From Cunninghamia lanceolata (taxonomy: Eukaryota > Streptophyta > Pinopsida > Cupressales > Cupressaceae): a stretch of 64,000 nt of DNA. A program made the translations under genes and the position numbers. The number at the start of each line of letters is the position of its first letter. Positions within the stretch are counted from its first letter, which is position 1. The notes beneath the pieces were generated by a model. The model was not told the DNA's origin. It did no database searches and worked only from the letters and a program-made list of their open reading frames with translations. Shown here piece after piece: positions 11,340 through 24,265 of this stretch. The DNA lies in assembly GCA_027924645.1 (NCBI GenBank), contig BSBN01001363.1, positions 248,001 through 312,000 of the forward strand, given 5' to 3'.

Positions 11340-12365
11340 ATGAGAAATAGAAGACCTACAACTGTAGAGATTTTGGGAGAGATGGCACATAGAGGATGAG
11401 GGCGAAGAGGAGCACTAAGAGTTAGTAATGTAGAAGTCTTAGAGATGCTGGGAGGGATTACAACAAGATTAGATGATATGGAAGCAACACAAAGAAGAGG
11501 AGTATATGTGGACGACATTAGTGAGGATGAGAATGAGGAACCATAAATTGAGACAAAAGAAGTAGATAGAAATGAACTAGAAAGAAGATTTTTACAAGAA
11601 ATATAAAGAATCAATAGCAAACCCATATTGGATGCACCAAGTTATCATGGAAATCTAAATCTAGAAGAATTAATTGAATGGATTTTAGAGATGGATAAAT
11701 ATTTTGATTTTGAATCAATAGATGATCTAAAAAGGGTGAAATTTGTTTGCCTGAAATTGAAAGGACATGTATCCTTATGGTGGGATCATGTGAAAATAGA
11801 AAGGCAAAAAAAGGGTAAGGAGAAAATCAAATTGTTGGATAGAATGGTCAAAAAATAGAAGGCTAAATTTCTACCAACCGACTATCAAATAAGTTTGTTC
11901 AAGAAACTACAAAATTTGAAGCCAAAGGCAAAGAATGTGCATGAGGATGTACAAAAGAATTATATAGATTGGATATCAATGTTGGACATGTAGATTATGA
12001 TGCTAAGAAAGTGTAAAGGTATCTTAATGGTTTACATTATTCAATTCAAGATGAAATTAGTATGTTCGAATACAAATTGTGGAATAAGCTTATTAGTATG
12101 CTTTGAAGGCAAAAGAAAAATTGGTGAGAAAATAAAATAATTTTAGAGGTAGAGGTAGATTCTCACATGGAAGAGGACAATCCAATGGTGGCAGAGGCTA
12201 TCAAAACAAACAAGGAGAAACCAACACCTCTCAAACAAGCACTTAGGATAATAAGGGAAGAGGAGATTATTCTAGAGATGAAGAGGAGATTACTCCAAAG
12301 GTAGGGGATATTTTGGAAGAGGTAGAGGAAGAGGATTCATGAGTACATGTTACCAATGAGGATTC
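11340..12365 (+). pseudogene. gag pseudogene, copy A
   Basis: Ty3/gypsy Gag remnant. The ATG at 11340 opens MRNRRPTTVE and meets a TGA at 11397-11399. The same frame continues through LDAPSYHGNLNLEELIEW, LKLKGHVSLWWDHVKIER and AKFLPTDYQISLFKKLQNL, which is the retrotransposon gag core. Further in-frame stops include TAA before IETKEVDRNELERRF, TAA before RINSKPILD, and TAG before KAKFLPTDY. A Gly/Arg-rich stretch leads to CYQ, the start of a zinc knuckle, where similarity ends near 12350. The TGA is present in copies A, B and C, so it predates duplication. Confidence 0.82.
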
Positions 12366-13595
12366 ATGAGTACTTCGTCTTGACACTTTTTCGGGGCTTG
12401 AAACTTTCATCTTGGCCCTCAAAATGGCAATTTAGTTTTTTTTCTAGTTTTTAAAAGGTTGCTTTTGTAATAACTCGAAACTCATGTTTCAAATTTAGAA
12501 TATTAGCTGGCCATTCATCCAACTTATTTTTTGGAAGCTTTTGAAAAAAAATTGGATTCTCAAGATATGATTGTAAAATTACCTAAAATGGCAAAATCTG
12601 ACAATTGTCGAAATCTGCCAAAAAAGGTAATTTTTTTTTGTTTTTCTTGGATATAAGAGTGTTTTCTGTCATTGTAGCAGCGGAGTTGATGAATAGAAGA
12701 TTTTTTTTGTTCCATCTTCCAAAATTTTGGCTCTCATATGTTTAATGGCACAATTCTATTGAGTGTATGTTGTGTGTTGCATCAATTTCCAATGGTTGTT
12801 CAGGGTGTGCGGGCCCCCTTGGCAGTCCCCTGAGGATTAGTCTCACCTCCGCTCACCTCCACTCGCCCCGCCGTTATTAGCCCCAACTCAGCACAAAAAT
12901 GTTAGCCCGAGGTAAGGCGCGTTGGGCAACGCTCCTATCTCTCTCGGGGGGCAGGGCTAGGGGATAGCTCTAGGTTAATATATATATGTTTTTTTTAATT
13001 ATTGCAAGTAGGTTGTTAAAATCAGAGATGACACTAATTAGAAATTTAAAAAAATATATATCAAAACACATCCAATTTTTGTCAAAATTATATGGTGCAC
13101 TAGACGAAAGACTTCTCTTCAAAAGGGTATAATTGGTTTTGTGAAAATGATAAAAAATAATACAAAAGTTGACATGGAATGAAAACTATCAGATTTTGTA
13201 ATGTCTAACTTTAAAATGATATTACAAAGAAAATATGCATTGAAAACTGATTTTTTTTTTCCATGCACTAGATATTGAAGTCCTCTATTTGGGAAAAAAA
13301 AAAGGTAAAAATAAGATTGTTTGCTCTTTTTTTGTGACGTGGACTCAAAGTCACTTTTCCTGAAATTTTCAGCAATTCAAAATTTGCTCTTAAATTTAAA
13401 AAAAATGTCAAAGTAATTTTTTTAATTTTTTTAAAAATTACAAGCATAAAATTCATCAAGAGATCTACATTTTATTAGTTTAAATCATTTTGAAATTCAA
13501 AACATAAATGCCACTCTTATGAGGTCGAAGTTCAGAAATTTTTTTGTTGTTGGACGATTCCTTTATAAAGTGTGACAGGTTTGTGCTTTTACCCT
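12366..13595 (+). other. Unrecognised non-coding tail of chimeric block A
   Basis: Matches 36880-38200. It has a C/G-rich stretch (about 12800-12970), a short TA run near 12980, and AT-rich DNA ending GCTTTTACCC before satellite resumes. No reading frame of interest and no known repeat type are seen. Confidence 0.7.
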
Positions 13596-14885
13596 AATAG
13601 AATTGTAAAATAATTCAATAATAGAATAATAGAATAATAGAATAATAGAATTAAAGAATGATAGAATAATAGAGTGATAGAATGAGAGAATGATTGAATA
13701 ATAGAATTGTAGAATGATACAATGAAAGAATGATAGAAGAATAGAATTGTAGAATAATATAGTTATAGAATAATAAAATGAAAATATTATAGAATAAAAC
13801 ATTTATAAAATAATAGAATGATAGAAATGTAGAATAATAGTATAGTAGAATAATAGATTAATATAATAATAATAGAATGATAAAATTAAAAAATGATAGA
13901 TTGAAAGAATGATAGAATAATATAATTATAGATTAATAGAATGTTTGAATTATAAAATGATAGAATGAAAGAATGATAGAGTAATAGAATTTTGGAATAA
14001 TATAATAATAGAATGATTGAATGAAGTAATGATATAGTAAAAGATTTATAGAATGATAGAATGATGGAATAATAAAATGATAGAATAATAGAATGATAAC
14101 ATTATATAATGATAGAATGGAAAAATGTTAGAAAAATAGAATTTTAGAATGATAGAATGAAAAATGTTGGAATAATTTAATAAAAGATTTATAGAATGAT
14201 GGAACTATAGACTTGAATATAACTATAAAATAATACAATTAGAGAATAATACAATTTGAGAATCAAAGAATGATAGAATAATAGATTTATAGAATAACAA
14301 AATGATAGAATTATAGAATGATATAATAATAGCTTTATAGAATAATAGAATGATATAATTATAGAATCATAGAATGAAAGAATTGTAGAAAAATAGAATT
14401 ATAAAATAATACAATAATAGAATTACAGAACGAAAGAATGATAGGATAATAGAATGATTGAATATAAGAATCATAGAACAATAGATTTATAGAATAATAG
14501 AATGATAGAATTACATAATGGTATAATAATAGAATGAAAGAATGATAGAATAGTAGATTTATAGAATTATAAAATGAAAGAATGATAGAATGAAAGAGTG
14601 ATAGAATGAAAGAATCATAGAGTAATAGAACTATAGATTAATCGAATAATGGAATTATACAATGATAGAATGAAAGAATGATAGAGTACAAGATTAATAG
14701 AATAATAGAGTGATAGAATTGTATAGGAATAGAATTAAAGAATGATGGATTAATAGAATTGTAGATTAATAGATCTATACAACATGATAGAATGAAACAA
14801 AATTATAGAATAATTTAATACTTATGGGATAATAGAATGATAGAATAATAGATTTTCTATAATAATAGAATGATAGAATTATAAA
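13596..14885 (+). repeat. 8-bp satellite block after chimeric block A
   Basis: AGAATRAT monomers that align with 43985-45150 once E4 is removed. The block contains the marker GATCTATACAACATG at 14772. Its last five bases, ATAAA, are the left target duplication of E1. No gene is seen. Confidence 0.93.
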
Positions 14886-15286
14886 TGTAGCGCCCCTCCA
14901 TTCTCACCTTGGATGTGCAGGTAGTTTGGCTAAGGAACCTCATGAGGAGGATGGAACAAGAGATTCTGTTAATACTTTTGGGAGCATGATGCATATTGTT
15001 ATTATGCAGAGATTTATTTGGATAAGGTGATGTAGTAGTATGTTGTATGGACAGGTGGAAAGGGTGGCATCATACCATTGGACGTATGGGTGACATACGA
15101 GTATGAGATATGATTGCTAGAGTCCCTTCCCTAGTGCTTTGGCCATTATGTACATGTGCTCTAACTTGTATGTTTGAGTGAACAGGTACCAAGCATCAAC
15201 TCCACCTAAATTGGTAGGTTTGAGCGTGCCTTGCACCCAATGGAAGTAGTTGACTGGAGATAGCACTTGGTCCCCCACCCTAACCA

Positions 15287-15305
15287 TCATCCTCGAAGAG
15301 GATGA
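15287..15305 (+). promoter_or_regulatory. Palindrome 1 in E1 5' module
   Basis: Perfect inverted repeat TCATCCTC-GAA-GAGGATGA. E2 has the same at 17525-17541 with a GAT spacer, and E4 has a degenerate version near 38868. It may be a protein-binding site or hairpin in the element's 5' region. Confidence 0.55.
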
Positions 15306-15661
15306 GTACCTAGTTTGATACCTTGTCAAGTACTATCAGCGGCCAGTCAGGGTTGCTTGAAGTTTTATGGTTGGTCAGGGTTGCTTGAAGTTTTGTGGTC
15401 AGTTAGTGTTGCTTGAAGTTTTGCCTTTTGACCCTGGTTAGTGGTTAGGTAATTGTTTTGGCTTTTGGTTTAATTTGTATCATAATATGCCTTGGTTATC
15501 TTATGCATTAAAATAGATTGATAAATAATATACATAATCCTAGTTGATAATAAAATAAAATTATAGTGTAATATTATAATTAAGAAATAATAATAAAATA
15601 GTAAATAAATAGAATATTATAAAGTTGGTTATATAATTAATTATAATATGTGAGTGAGTGT

Positions 15662-15679
15662 GGGTAAATGGTTTTACCC
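15662..15679 (+). promoter_or_regulatory. Palindrome 2 in E1 5' module
   Basis: GGGTAAA-TGGT-TTTACCC with perfect 7-bp arms. E2 keeps GGTAAA-TGGT-TTTACC at 18014-18029. The surrounding sequence is diverged. Confidence 0.5.
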
Positions 15680-16896
15680 GTTTGTGTAAAATTCTTTATT
15701 GTGTGTATGTTTAAATTATGTTGGTTGCATATATTTTATTTATTTTTAATAAGGGTTAGTAGGTAGTTAGTTGGGGTAGTTGTAAATTTATTTTGTATGG
15801 GAGTGGGAAAAATAACTTCCCTCCCTTCATTATTTATTAAATGGGGAGGGGGAATTTTTACCTGGAGAATTTGGGGGCTTTTTAATCTTTTTGGAAATTA
15901 CTTTATTGGGAACACTGTGCATTATAAATTTCAATGGAGTTTTTTTAAGAGGTGGCTGCAATATTTTAGACCCGAAGAATTGAATGGTAAGTGCATTATA
16001 TTTTATAGATTTTGTTACCAATTTTTACTTATGTTTTCTACACAATGAAATTTAAATTATTATCTTTTCATTGTTGTTTATAATTATATTTTGTTAGGGT
16101 TTAATATAGTGCTATAAAATAACATTTTATACTATCTTTTAAATTTACATCACTCTATTTTATATTTTATAAAGGTTATTTCCAACACTACATTTTATTT
16201 AATGTAAAGCTGGTATAAAATATACTATTAGGGTAAAATATACTATTTTATTAGGGTTTATTTCCAGTACTATATTGTCATGTCCCCATATTAAAGCCTT
16301 GTTTAAATTGAAGATTTAAACAATATATTTAATTACACATAAATATTAATAATTAAATATTAATAAGTTATATAATATATTATCATATTACATGAATATA
16401 AATATCAAAGATTATTATTATTATACTCATAAGATATTAATAGATATAAATATTATTCTAATATATATTATTAATATGAATTAATTAACTAATTAATATA
16501 TATATTAGATATTAATATTATGTATGTGACTCTTTGAAGAGTCACCATTCTTCGTAAGAGGCATAATGGAACATATATAATATAAATAGCAGAAGTAAGG
16601 AAGGAAAGGGGATGAGATTTGGGGATATAAGAAAATAAGGAAGTCTAAAGTAAGCAAACAGAAGTCTTTAAATATGAAAGTCAGAAAGTATGGAATAAGA
16701 GTAGCTTGCATTTAATTTAAGAGGAAGTATTATAAATATATGGGAAATAAATAAAAAAAGGAATATCGGCATTATAAATAAATAAAATTAAATCCACATT
16801 ATATTTATATATTTAAATCCGCATTATATATATATATATTTCTGAGTCATAAGTAGGAATGATATCATAAATACATATAGGGAGGAATTATTCAAG

Positions 16897-16899
<3 letters not shown>

Positions 16900-16929
<30 letters not shown>
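16900..16929 (+). repeat. (TA)n microsatellite in E1
   Basis: About 15 TA dinucleotides in an already AT-rich stretch. Confidence 0.9.
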
Positions 16930-16932
<3 letters not shown>

Positions 16933-17524
16933 CAGCATATATAATAATATAATATAGAGATATTATTAATATTATAACAAATACTATAATATATAAATAT
17001 TAAAGAATAGGCGAAAGAGAATAGAATCTAGTGAGCAGATTCAACAAGACAAGCAACATAAAGTGTAGTGCCCCTCCATTCCCACCTTGGATGTACAAGT
17101 GAACTGATCAAGGTGCATAAAAGTGAAGGTAAAATAACGGGAATAATTAAGGTAAGGTAAGGTAAACAACATCATGATGGTACTTCTAAGACTTATTCAA
17201 TTTCATGCACCTAAATGTTCAATGTATGGTTCTATTTAGATAATGATGCAGATTTGATTTGGTTATGGTTATGTGTTATCTAATCTAGATTGATATAGTG
17301 TGGAAAGGATGATGTCGTATCACTCGCTTCCGAGTGCCCTCCGATATTGTGATTCCTTTTTTTACCTAGTGTCAGCTTGTGTGTCTATATATGCTTGACT
17401 GTGTCATTGTTGCAGGATGCAGGTATCTGGCATCAACTCCACCTGAATTAATAGGTCTAAGCGTGCCCTAAACCCAATGGATAAGTTGTTCTGGAGATAA
17501 CTTAAGGTCCCACACCCAAGTCAT

Positions 17525-17541
17525 CATCCTCGATGAGGATG
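17525..17541 (+). promoter_or_regulatory. Palindrome 1 in E2 5' module
   Basis: CATCCTC-GAT-GAGGATG, perfect 7-bp arms. It is the counterpart of the E1 site at 15287-15305. Confidence 0.5.
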
Positions 17542-18013
17542 CGTGTTATGTTCAATTCAACATGTTAGTTTTGTCATGGTTAGACAGTGTTGGTTGAAGC
17601 CTTGCTTTTCAAGCCAGGTTAGTGGTCAGGTAATTGTTTGACATTTGACTTCATTTAATTGAGTTGTTGGCCAAGTGTGTTTTGGCTCTGGCTTATGATC
17701 AAGTTTGATTTCGCATTCGAGATCCTTCTTGTTCAGTGGGTTAATTATGTATGCCTAGATTTCATTGTGGCAAAATAGAAATTATTATAGCGTATAGTAT
17801 ATTATTATTTAACCCACTATAATATTTAACAAGGTTATATCATATTATTATTATTTAGATTTAATAAGTTATTTACGAACCAATAAATATAATAGATTAT
17901 TGTTAATGTGTATATAATGTTAAGTTAATAATAATAATAAATAATAATAACAAGGCAAATAAATAAATATTATAAAATCAAGTTATGTAATTAATTATAG
18001 TATAAGTGATGAC

Positions 18014-18029
18014 GGTAAATGGTTTTACC
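18014..18029 (+). promoter_or_regulatory. Palindrome 2 in E2 5' module
   Basis: GGTAAA-TGGT-TTTACC, perfect 6-bp arms. It is the counterpart of the E1 site at 15662-15679. Confidence 0.5.
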
Positions 18030-19979
18030 ATTTGTGTGAGCTTGGGTGTCAATTATATTCACCCTAATCATGTTGTTAACAAGATACTTTTAATTATTAA
18101 ACTATTGTTTTATTAAATTAAAGATTGATCCGTTTTGAGTTGGTTGGGATTCCCGTACAATGGACATCCCTCTTCTTCTAGAAAAAAATGTCTCTCTTTG
18201 GATGATGGAATTAATTCATCTAGTTTCCATTGAGCTGGGGGGGGCTCTCCAACTACCTTTCTATTCAGGATACCAAATTCATCTGAGCATTGCATTATGT
18301 GAGAATACATCTCTTTGTGGTGGGCACAGGAGGAAGTAAGGCCATATCATTGTTCGATCTACTGTGCAAAATCATAAAGGTTTATCACCATTTATGGGAT
18401 TTGCCATCTTCTGACGGTAATGGCCTCCACCCTCGAATAAGGTACGTGTTTGGATTTATTTTATGTTTTGGAAATATCCATACTACTACTACACACCTAT
18501 TCTATGGTTCAGCAATGGGAAATCTCGTTCCTTTTTCATAGGGAGTTGTATATCTATGTCAATCTCCTTCAGGGATATGTATAAATCTCATAATAGTTTA
18601 TAAATATAATTTATTCTTTTATGTCGTAAATCTAACCAATAGGGTTTTGATAGCATGCAACGACCGTGATTGACTAATATATTTGTGTGATGTTCAATGG
18701 CATTGAGATCTTTGTTGTTATGTTAGAAGGCATTTATTTCTCAAAGTCTGATTATTATAACTCCGTTTGGGAGTAACCTGTTTCCTATCGAAACCCTTGT
18801 TTGATACTCAAAGGCCATTATTGCAACAACTTGTTCTATGAAGGGGTAAAATTTCTTGTGGCAATTCACTTCATACCTGCGAACTGCATTTCCTTGAGAG
18901 TCCCTAAAGCATTCTCAATAAATCCATTTTGTGCTTATCTTGCAAGCATTGCACGCCATGAGACCATGTCTCTTTGAGTTGTTCTGCCAGTTGCAAATTC
19001 TTATAAGCTTCTAAAGCTGTTTGTCGAATCCATTTCGTGCATATTCTCCACTCATCATGTTCAATGAAGTTACATCTCCTTGCTGCGTTCTGCCAAACGG
19101 TACTTGTGCCTTGCATACGCTTCTACATATGCGTACATGTCTACCAGAGCATTTCCACTATAATATCTGATAATAACCACCCCCATTATGCTATGTTGGA
19201 CATCCATACCCAGCTCCAAATATCCCATTTTGTCATACGTAGGGAGAATGTAACGCCCGCCTTGAACGCCTTAAAGAATACACACTTATGCAATATGAAT
19301 CAGGAATTTTTTTTTTTAAAATGATTAAGTATGATAACATATCTAATTACATCATATTCTCTAAGGATTCAAGGCTGCATCACTTTACAAACCAACTAAC
19401 ACATATTAACATACATCAGTAACTGATCCAAATCCATGCTCAAATAAATAACTTGTTCACATTCATTACAAATCATCAAATAACAGATTCTGCATGATTA
19501 AATACATAACTGAAATGTTTTCATATAAGTACATCATGACATCATTACATTGCCACTTTTAGTCTACATCAAAGTTACATACACAAAGAATATTCTGTTA
19601 CATGAATCTGGTACAAAGTTATACACATATATCTTCACCAGCTGGGACAAGTACAACTAGAACAAATCTTTTCTGCACATGAACTTGACAAGAATAACCA
19701 ATGGATAAAATAGCTCTTCCACCCGACCATGTGGAACCCAAAGGTCCACCCCCCGAGCTAGGAGTTAACATGAGGTCCCAAACAATAACAGTCAGGTAGA
19801 CAAAAGACAAACAAGAACAAATGACGACCAAATGCCAATACAACACATGGCAATAACATAAGCATCACAACCGAACTTAACTGAACTGAACTTCTAGAGG
19901 CAACACATAACGAATGGGGAGAGTACAACTAGGGAATGCTAGACTGCAGTAGGGAGAAGTGTCATCACATGGCTTGTCA

Positions 19980-20061
19980 TGGGTTGTCCTGGCAAGCCTT
20001 CCTAGGCCCCGGCCCCCATCTTGGGTTGTCCTGGTAGCCTCTCCCGACTCCCGGCCCCCAT
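19980..20061 (-). repeat. GGGGGCCGG...CCAGGACAACCCA repeats in E3
   Basis: Two adjacent copies on the minus strand. A third, diverged copy lies at 20261-20298. The spacing and order match E4 at 42899-43219. Confidence 0.7.
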
Positions 20062-20075
20062 ACAACGCTCATGCG

Positions 20076-20113
20076 GAATCAACATACCTTTCGTGAGGAC
20101 AAGGTAGTCGATC
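20076..20113 (-). promoter_or_regulatory. Conserved 3' hairpin in E3
   Basis: The minus strand reads GATCGAC-TACCTT, loop GTCCTCACGA, then AAGGTA-T-GTTGATTC. The stem pairs throughout with one bulged T and one G-T wobble where E4 has A-T. It could act as an RNA structure in an element transcript or as a DNA palindrome. Confidence 0.55.
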
Positions 20114-21082
20114 TTGCCATTCCAGGCCTTCTCATCTCATCTCAAGCCTAAACAAGCACTTGAGCCATGAGTGAGGCATCCACTTATCTTGTTTAGTGTG
20201 CCTAACTACCCAACCCCAAATTCATTATTTAGGTTATCACTTGATTAATCTACTTCCAACGGGTTATCCTGACTGCCACTTTGGGCGCCGGCCCCACGTT
20301 GAAAGCCACTCCCCTACCTGCATCTAGAAGACCCTACTCAACAAACATAGCAAACATCATCATGACGACGATGATACATAAACCATGCAAGGCATTAACC
20401 ATCTTGCATAACCATTAATCTGATATGAACATATACATGTAATAATGCAAGGCATTTACCTTCTTGCATATCATCTCAATTACAAGGACATACTCTTAAT
20501 ACATTTTCCATGGCTTCCAATGAAGTAACTCATAAGAAAAATACTTTTTCATGAATACTGACATCTCCCCATTGTCTAATCCAACACAACATCCCAAACA
20601 AATAAATAAATAAATCACGACATTCAGGAAGAGCCTTTCTACTCATCACGATGCATTCAGCATATTTACATTCTTCCACTACAGCAAAACCAAATTCCTT
20701 ATACATGACAAAAGGCGACATGACTTCAATAACTCAGAACACTTATCCACACATTACATGAAGTCGAAACACAACAACCTTGGCCTCTGAAAATGAACCC
20801 TTGACAACTTATACTTTGCCCATTTCATATACATTCCAATTCACACTAACTAAATTACCTAATACCTTCAAATCAAATTTCCAATACAATAATCATATAC
20901 CTAATTCATTATCTTAACAAAATGAAGGAACCATACTAAAACCAATGTCAATCTAAATTAAATTACATCAACCATAATATATAATCAGAACGATTTCCTT
21001 CTAATCAAATACATAATGACAACATTATTTTAAATTCTCAATTTTATTTGACTTTTAAACAGTCAACTATACTTTTAAAAAA

Positions 21083-21099
21083 AAATAATAATAATATTA

Positions 21100-21135
<36 letters not shown>

Positions 21136-21160
21136 TATAGTAGTAATAATAATAACATTC
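21083..21160. repeat. (AAT)n microsatellite in E3
   Basis: Imperfect AAT/ATA trinucleotide run broken by a few GAT and GT units. Confidence 0.85.
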
Positions 21161-24100
21161 CTTAGGGTTAATTTAAGCCAATCAAAGAAATGCATACAAG
21201 AAAGCACAACTAACTTGGATTAAAAATGACGGGTTTCTGCAAACTAGAGTTGAAACGATAAACCTTAACAGCTTCCTAGAAACTTTTCAATGAAACGGCT
21301 TTATGCGGATCTTAAACAGGTTGCTACTGGTGATAGTACTGCAATGGCAATTAGAGTTCATGCAGTGATTTCAAATATGAGGTAAGATTAGACTGCTGCT
21401 TTGTTCTTGAATCTGATGAATCAGTGAAAAATGTTCAACACCAAGTACCACAGCAGAAAGATAGTTATATATCAACTTTCGCTGAGCACGCCATAGCATA
21501 TTCAATCTTTTTAAGTTGTACATGTCATTGTCCATTAAACAAGCAAATTATAAGGAAGGCAGTTTGATAAGTTCTCAAATGAAATTGTTAAAACAGATTA
21601 TAATACGGCTAGAACCAATTATTAGATAAAAGTTACGGGTGAGAGCAACTTTGACAACTTTTACAGCAGGTTGGCTGTGTGACGCAGATTTAATGGTCTT
21701 AGTGGTGGTGACACATCTTGAAGTAGATATTCATTTTGCTCTCTGATCTTTGCGAAATTCAATTCTGCAAGTGTGTAAATGTTATGAAGCATTGATTCTA
21801 TTTAAGTGACAGCTATTCAGTGGTGGAGAAGAATCCATTTAGGTGTCAAGTCATTTTGAGTTAAACTCATCGATCCATATTCCTTAAGAAGTGGTCTACA
21901 CAAACCCAAACCGAATAATGTAATTGTGGATTCAGCAAAAGATAGTTTCACGAAGATTCAGTATCAATTCATCAGAAGGCACAGTGGCCCCTGAGAGTAC
22001 AGAGTTGTTTCAAGAGTTCTATCCAATGTAGACCCACTCGCAAGAGACTCGGCCTATGTTTCAAGAGTATTGTCTTATGTATCAAGGTGCAGGCTTATAT
22101 ACAAAACAGAACGCAACCTAGATATTGAAGGCACATCAATCTATTGAGGCACACAGAATTTCTAAGTAACTGCACAGCCACCACAGAAAGAAGTCACATA
22201 TCATATTGAATAAGGTGGTGCAAGACAAGGCATCATTTCTGATCCATACAAAGTGGAGAGGATCATTTCACCCGCTTTCCAATGTGCGGGTAGCTGAAAA
22301 TAGTGACCTATGGAATGATTGCAGAATATATGCAATGGCAGCAACCTACACGCAGTCAGACTGTTAAAACCCCACATAGAGTTGACGTGGTAGGACAAAA
22401 TAGAGATAATTTGGACTTAGTATGAAATCCAATCCTTGAGATTTCTTCCTTCTCTCCTATTATTGATATACGTGACATTTTTTTAACAAACCACGTACTA
22501 CAGCTCTATCCCTACATTTAAATAAAAGATAGCAGCCAAGGATCCAGAAGCTGGATGGAAACGGCATAACCAAGCTATTTGAACTGCAAGTACATCGTTT
22601 CAAGCACAGGTGGGTTATGAGTAATCAAGAATTGGCTGTTAAATAAAGGTTGGGCAAGGTGGGCATCACCAACTCTTCTTGCATCTTATGAAAAGAGAAA
22701 ACTGATCACATCATTTTGGAAATGCTCTGCAGCTAAGTCGTTTTGGGTTTGGCTTCAGGCTGAATTTAAATTCCTCTTTAGTAATCCTCTGTCTTTGCAA
22801 GGAGCTTTGTCAGGAGACTCTTGGAAGATTAGATGCCCCCCCAAAATGTTTGCCATAAATTCCATTTACCATCCATGAGCTTCTTGTAGAAATAATGATG
22901 CATATCTTCTCCAGGACAATTCTTCTCCACTCCTCGTGGAGAAATTGAGACCCGTTACACAAGAATTAGCACTGATTGTCAAGGCTAAGTGGGAATGATT
23001 CCGGAATGATGATGAATCCTTGTCCATTGGGTCACAGGCCTAGGTGTTTTCTTTCCTTGCCTTTACAGGGAGTGATATCCTTTGTAACTCTTCTGCTCAA
23101 CTATTGAACAATGTAAAATTATTGTTCATTTTTGTAATGTAAGATAAAAGAACAAAATCAAATTGATAAAGTTTAACATATAGCCAATATTGAAATGACA
23201 TATGGACAAAGACACAATAGAATATGTTGAAATTTAGGATTATTCCAGACATAATGAGGTGGATGTTCAGGTGGATGACTACAATGGAAACTTAGAGGCA
23301 AAATAATGCGGCAACAGTGAAGAGTTGGACATACATATGGATAGAATCCTGGGGCCGATGGATTTAGTCTACTCGTATGCATAACCTTTTTATTTAACCT
23401 GCCTATTTGTTTGTTTCTGCCGCTCCTACAGAATACATAGCAATAAAGGGCAGCGCTCCAATTAATCTTCTTCCCGTTCATAACAGTGCAGCGTCAGGTT
23501 TCAAATCGCTACATGCTTGTCTGTTAGATGGGTTAAGACCAGCTTTCAAGGAGTGGATCAAATATATGATTTCACAAACACAAACTACAACGCCTGGTCC
23601 AAGCATCACCGCCATTACCCAATTGATGGTAATGTCAAATGGATACAGATATGAGAAGATGAAGAATTTGCAGAGAAAAAATACGCGGTTGAACCTATGC
23701 AAGGAATTTACCGAGAGAGATCTGAGAGATTTCAAAGAAATGTCAACTTACATCTTCAAACCCTACCAATTTTATGCCAATCTGAGAGTGCATACAGAAG
23801 GTATTGCCGAAATACATCTTCAATGATACAAGGAAAACCATCAAAAATGAATGATTGCTGGGGTGACGGAATGATTCGGCAAATGCAGTGGAGGGAAGGC
23901 AGTTGATCAATGAATTCCTTGAGCAGAAAATGATTTAAAACCCTATGAGATATTACTGTTTAGACGTAGAGAAGACAATCTACAAAATAAGCACCCGGGT
24001 TAAAGATTTGGTGGCAAAACTCAGATTACAAGCTGATTACAGATCTTAAAGCAAGAATTTAACCCAAACAAACCATTTGGAAAAAAATTAAACAACCAAC

Positions 24101-24256
24101 AACATTTGCAGAATCAGAAAGAGAAGCAGAGGAGTAAATTAAACTTTTAATGGAACCTGGTTACGCAATCAACTCGACGAATCTGCTCCAATCGTTGCAG
24201 TTCCAAGCTGCTTCTTCCCTTTCACCTGTGATGCTGTCCTTGATGCACCTACCGCT

Positions 24257-24265
24257 CTTTTATAA
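24257..24265 (-). promoter_or_regulatory. Possible TATA box in E3
   Basis: TTATAAAAG on the minus strand followed by AGCGG. E4 has TATAAAAC in a comparable place (39426-39433). Both sit about 1.1 kb from the element's 5' end and could be the U3 promoter of a long LTR. Confidence 0.35.

Larger units (their letters stand above)
10930..13595 (+). mobile_element. Chimeric retroelement block, copy A (LTR + gag + unrelated tail)
   Basis: The block starts TGTTGTACTGCC and carries a ~337-bp LTR-like segment with a TATA box, a decayed primer site, and a gag pseudogene that breaks off at its zinc knuckle. It then continues into about 1.2 kb of unrelated non-coding DNA (about 12370-13595). The same junctions occur at 35553-38200, so the chimera existed before the units were duplicated. 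No matching 3' LTR, pol or convincing target duplication is visible. It looks like a broken Ty3/gypsy remnant captured by the satellite array. Confidence 0.8.
14886..17063 (+). other. E1 5' portion, non-coding
   Basis: Holds the conserved 5' box, two palindromes (15287-15305 and 15662-15679), then very AT-rich DNA with a (TA)n tract near 16900-16929. The last five bases, TAAAG, are the left target duplication of E2. No gene is seen. Confidence 0.75.
17064..19248 (+). other. E2 5' portion, non-coding
   Basis: Conserved 5' box, palindromes at 17525 and 18014, then unrecognised DNA up to the E3 insertion. Its last five bases, GAGAA, are the left target duplication of E3. No credible gene is seen. 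Confidence 0.7.

Noticed and set aside
11341..11626. Minus-strand frames of about 96 codons at 11336-11626, 35873-36163 and 63765-63983
   Set aside because: They are the antisense of the conserved gag remnant, and their similarity to each other reflects the duplicated gag.
23407..23826. 139-codon plus-strand frame inside E3
   Set aside because: Antisense to E3, no domain recognised, no sign of conservation in other E copies, and within the range expected by chance in this length of DNA.
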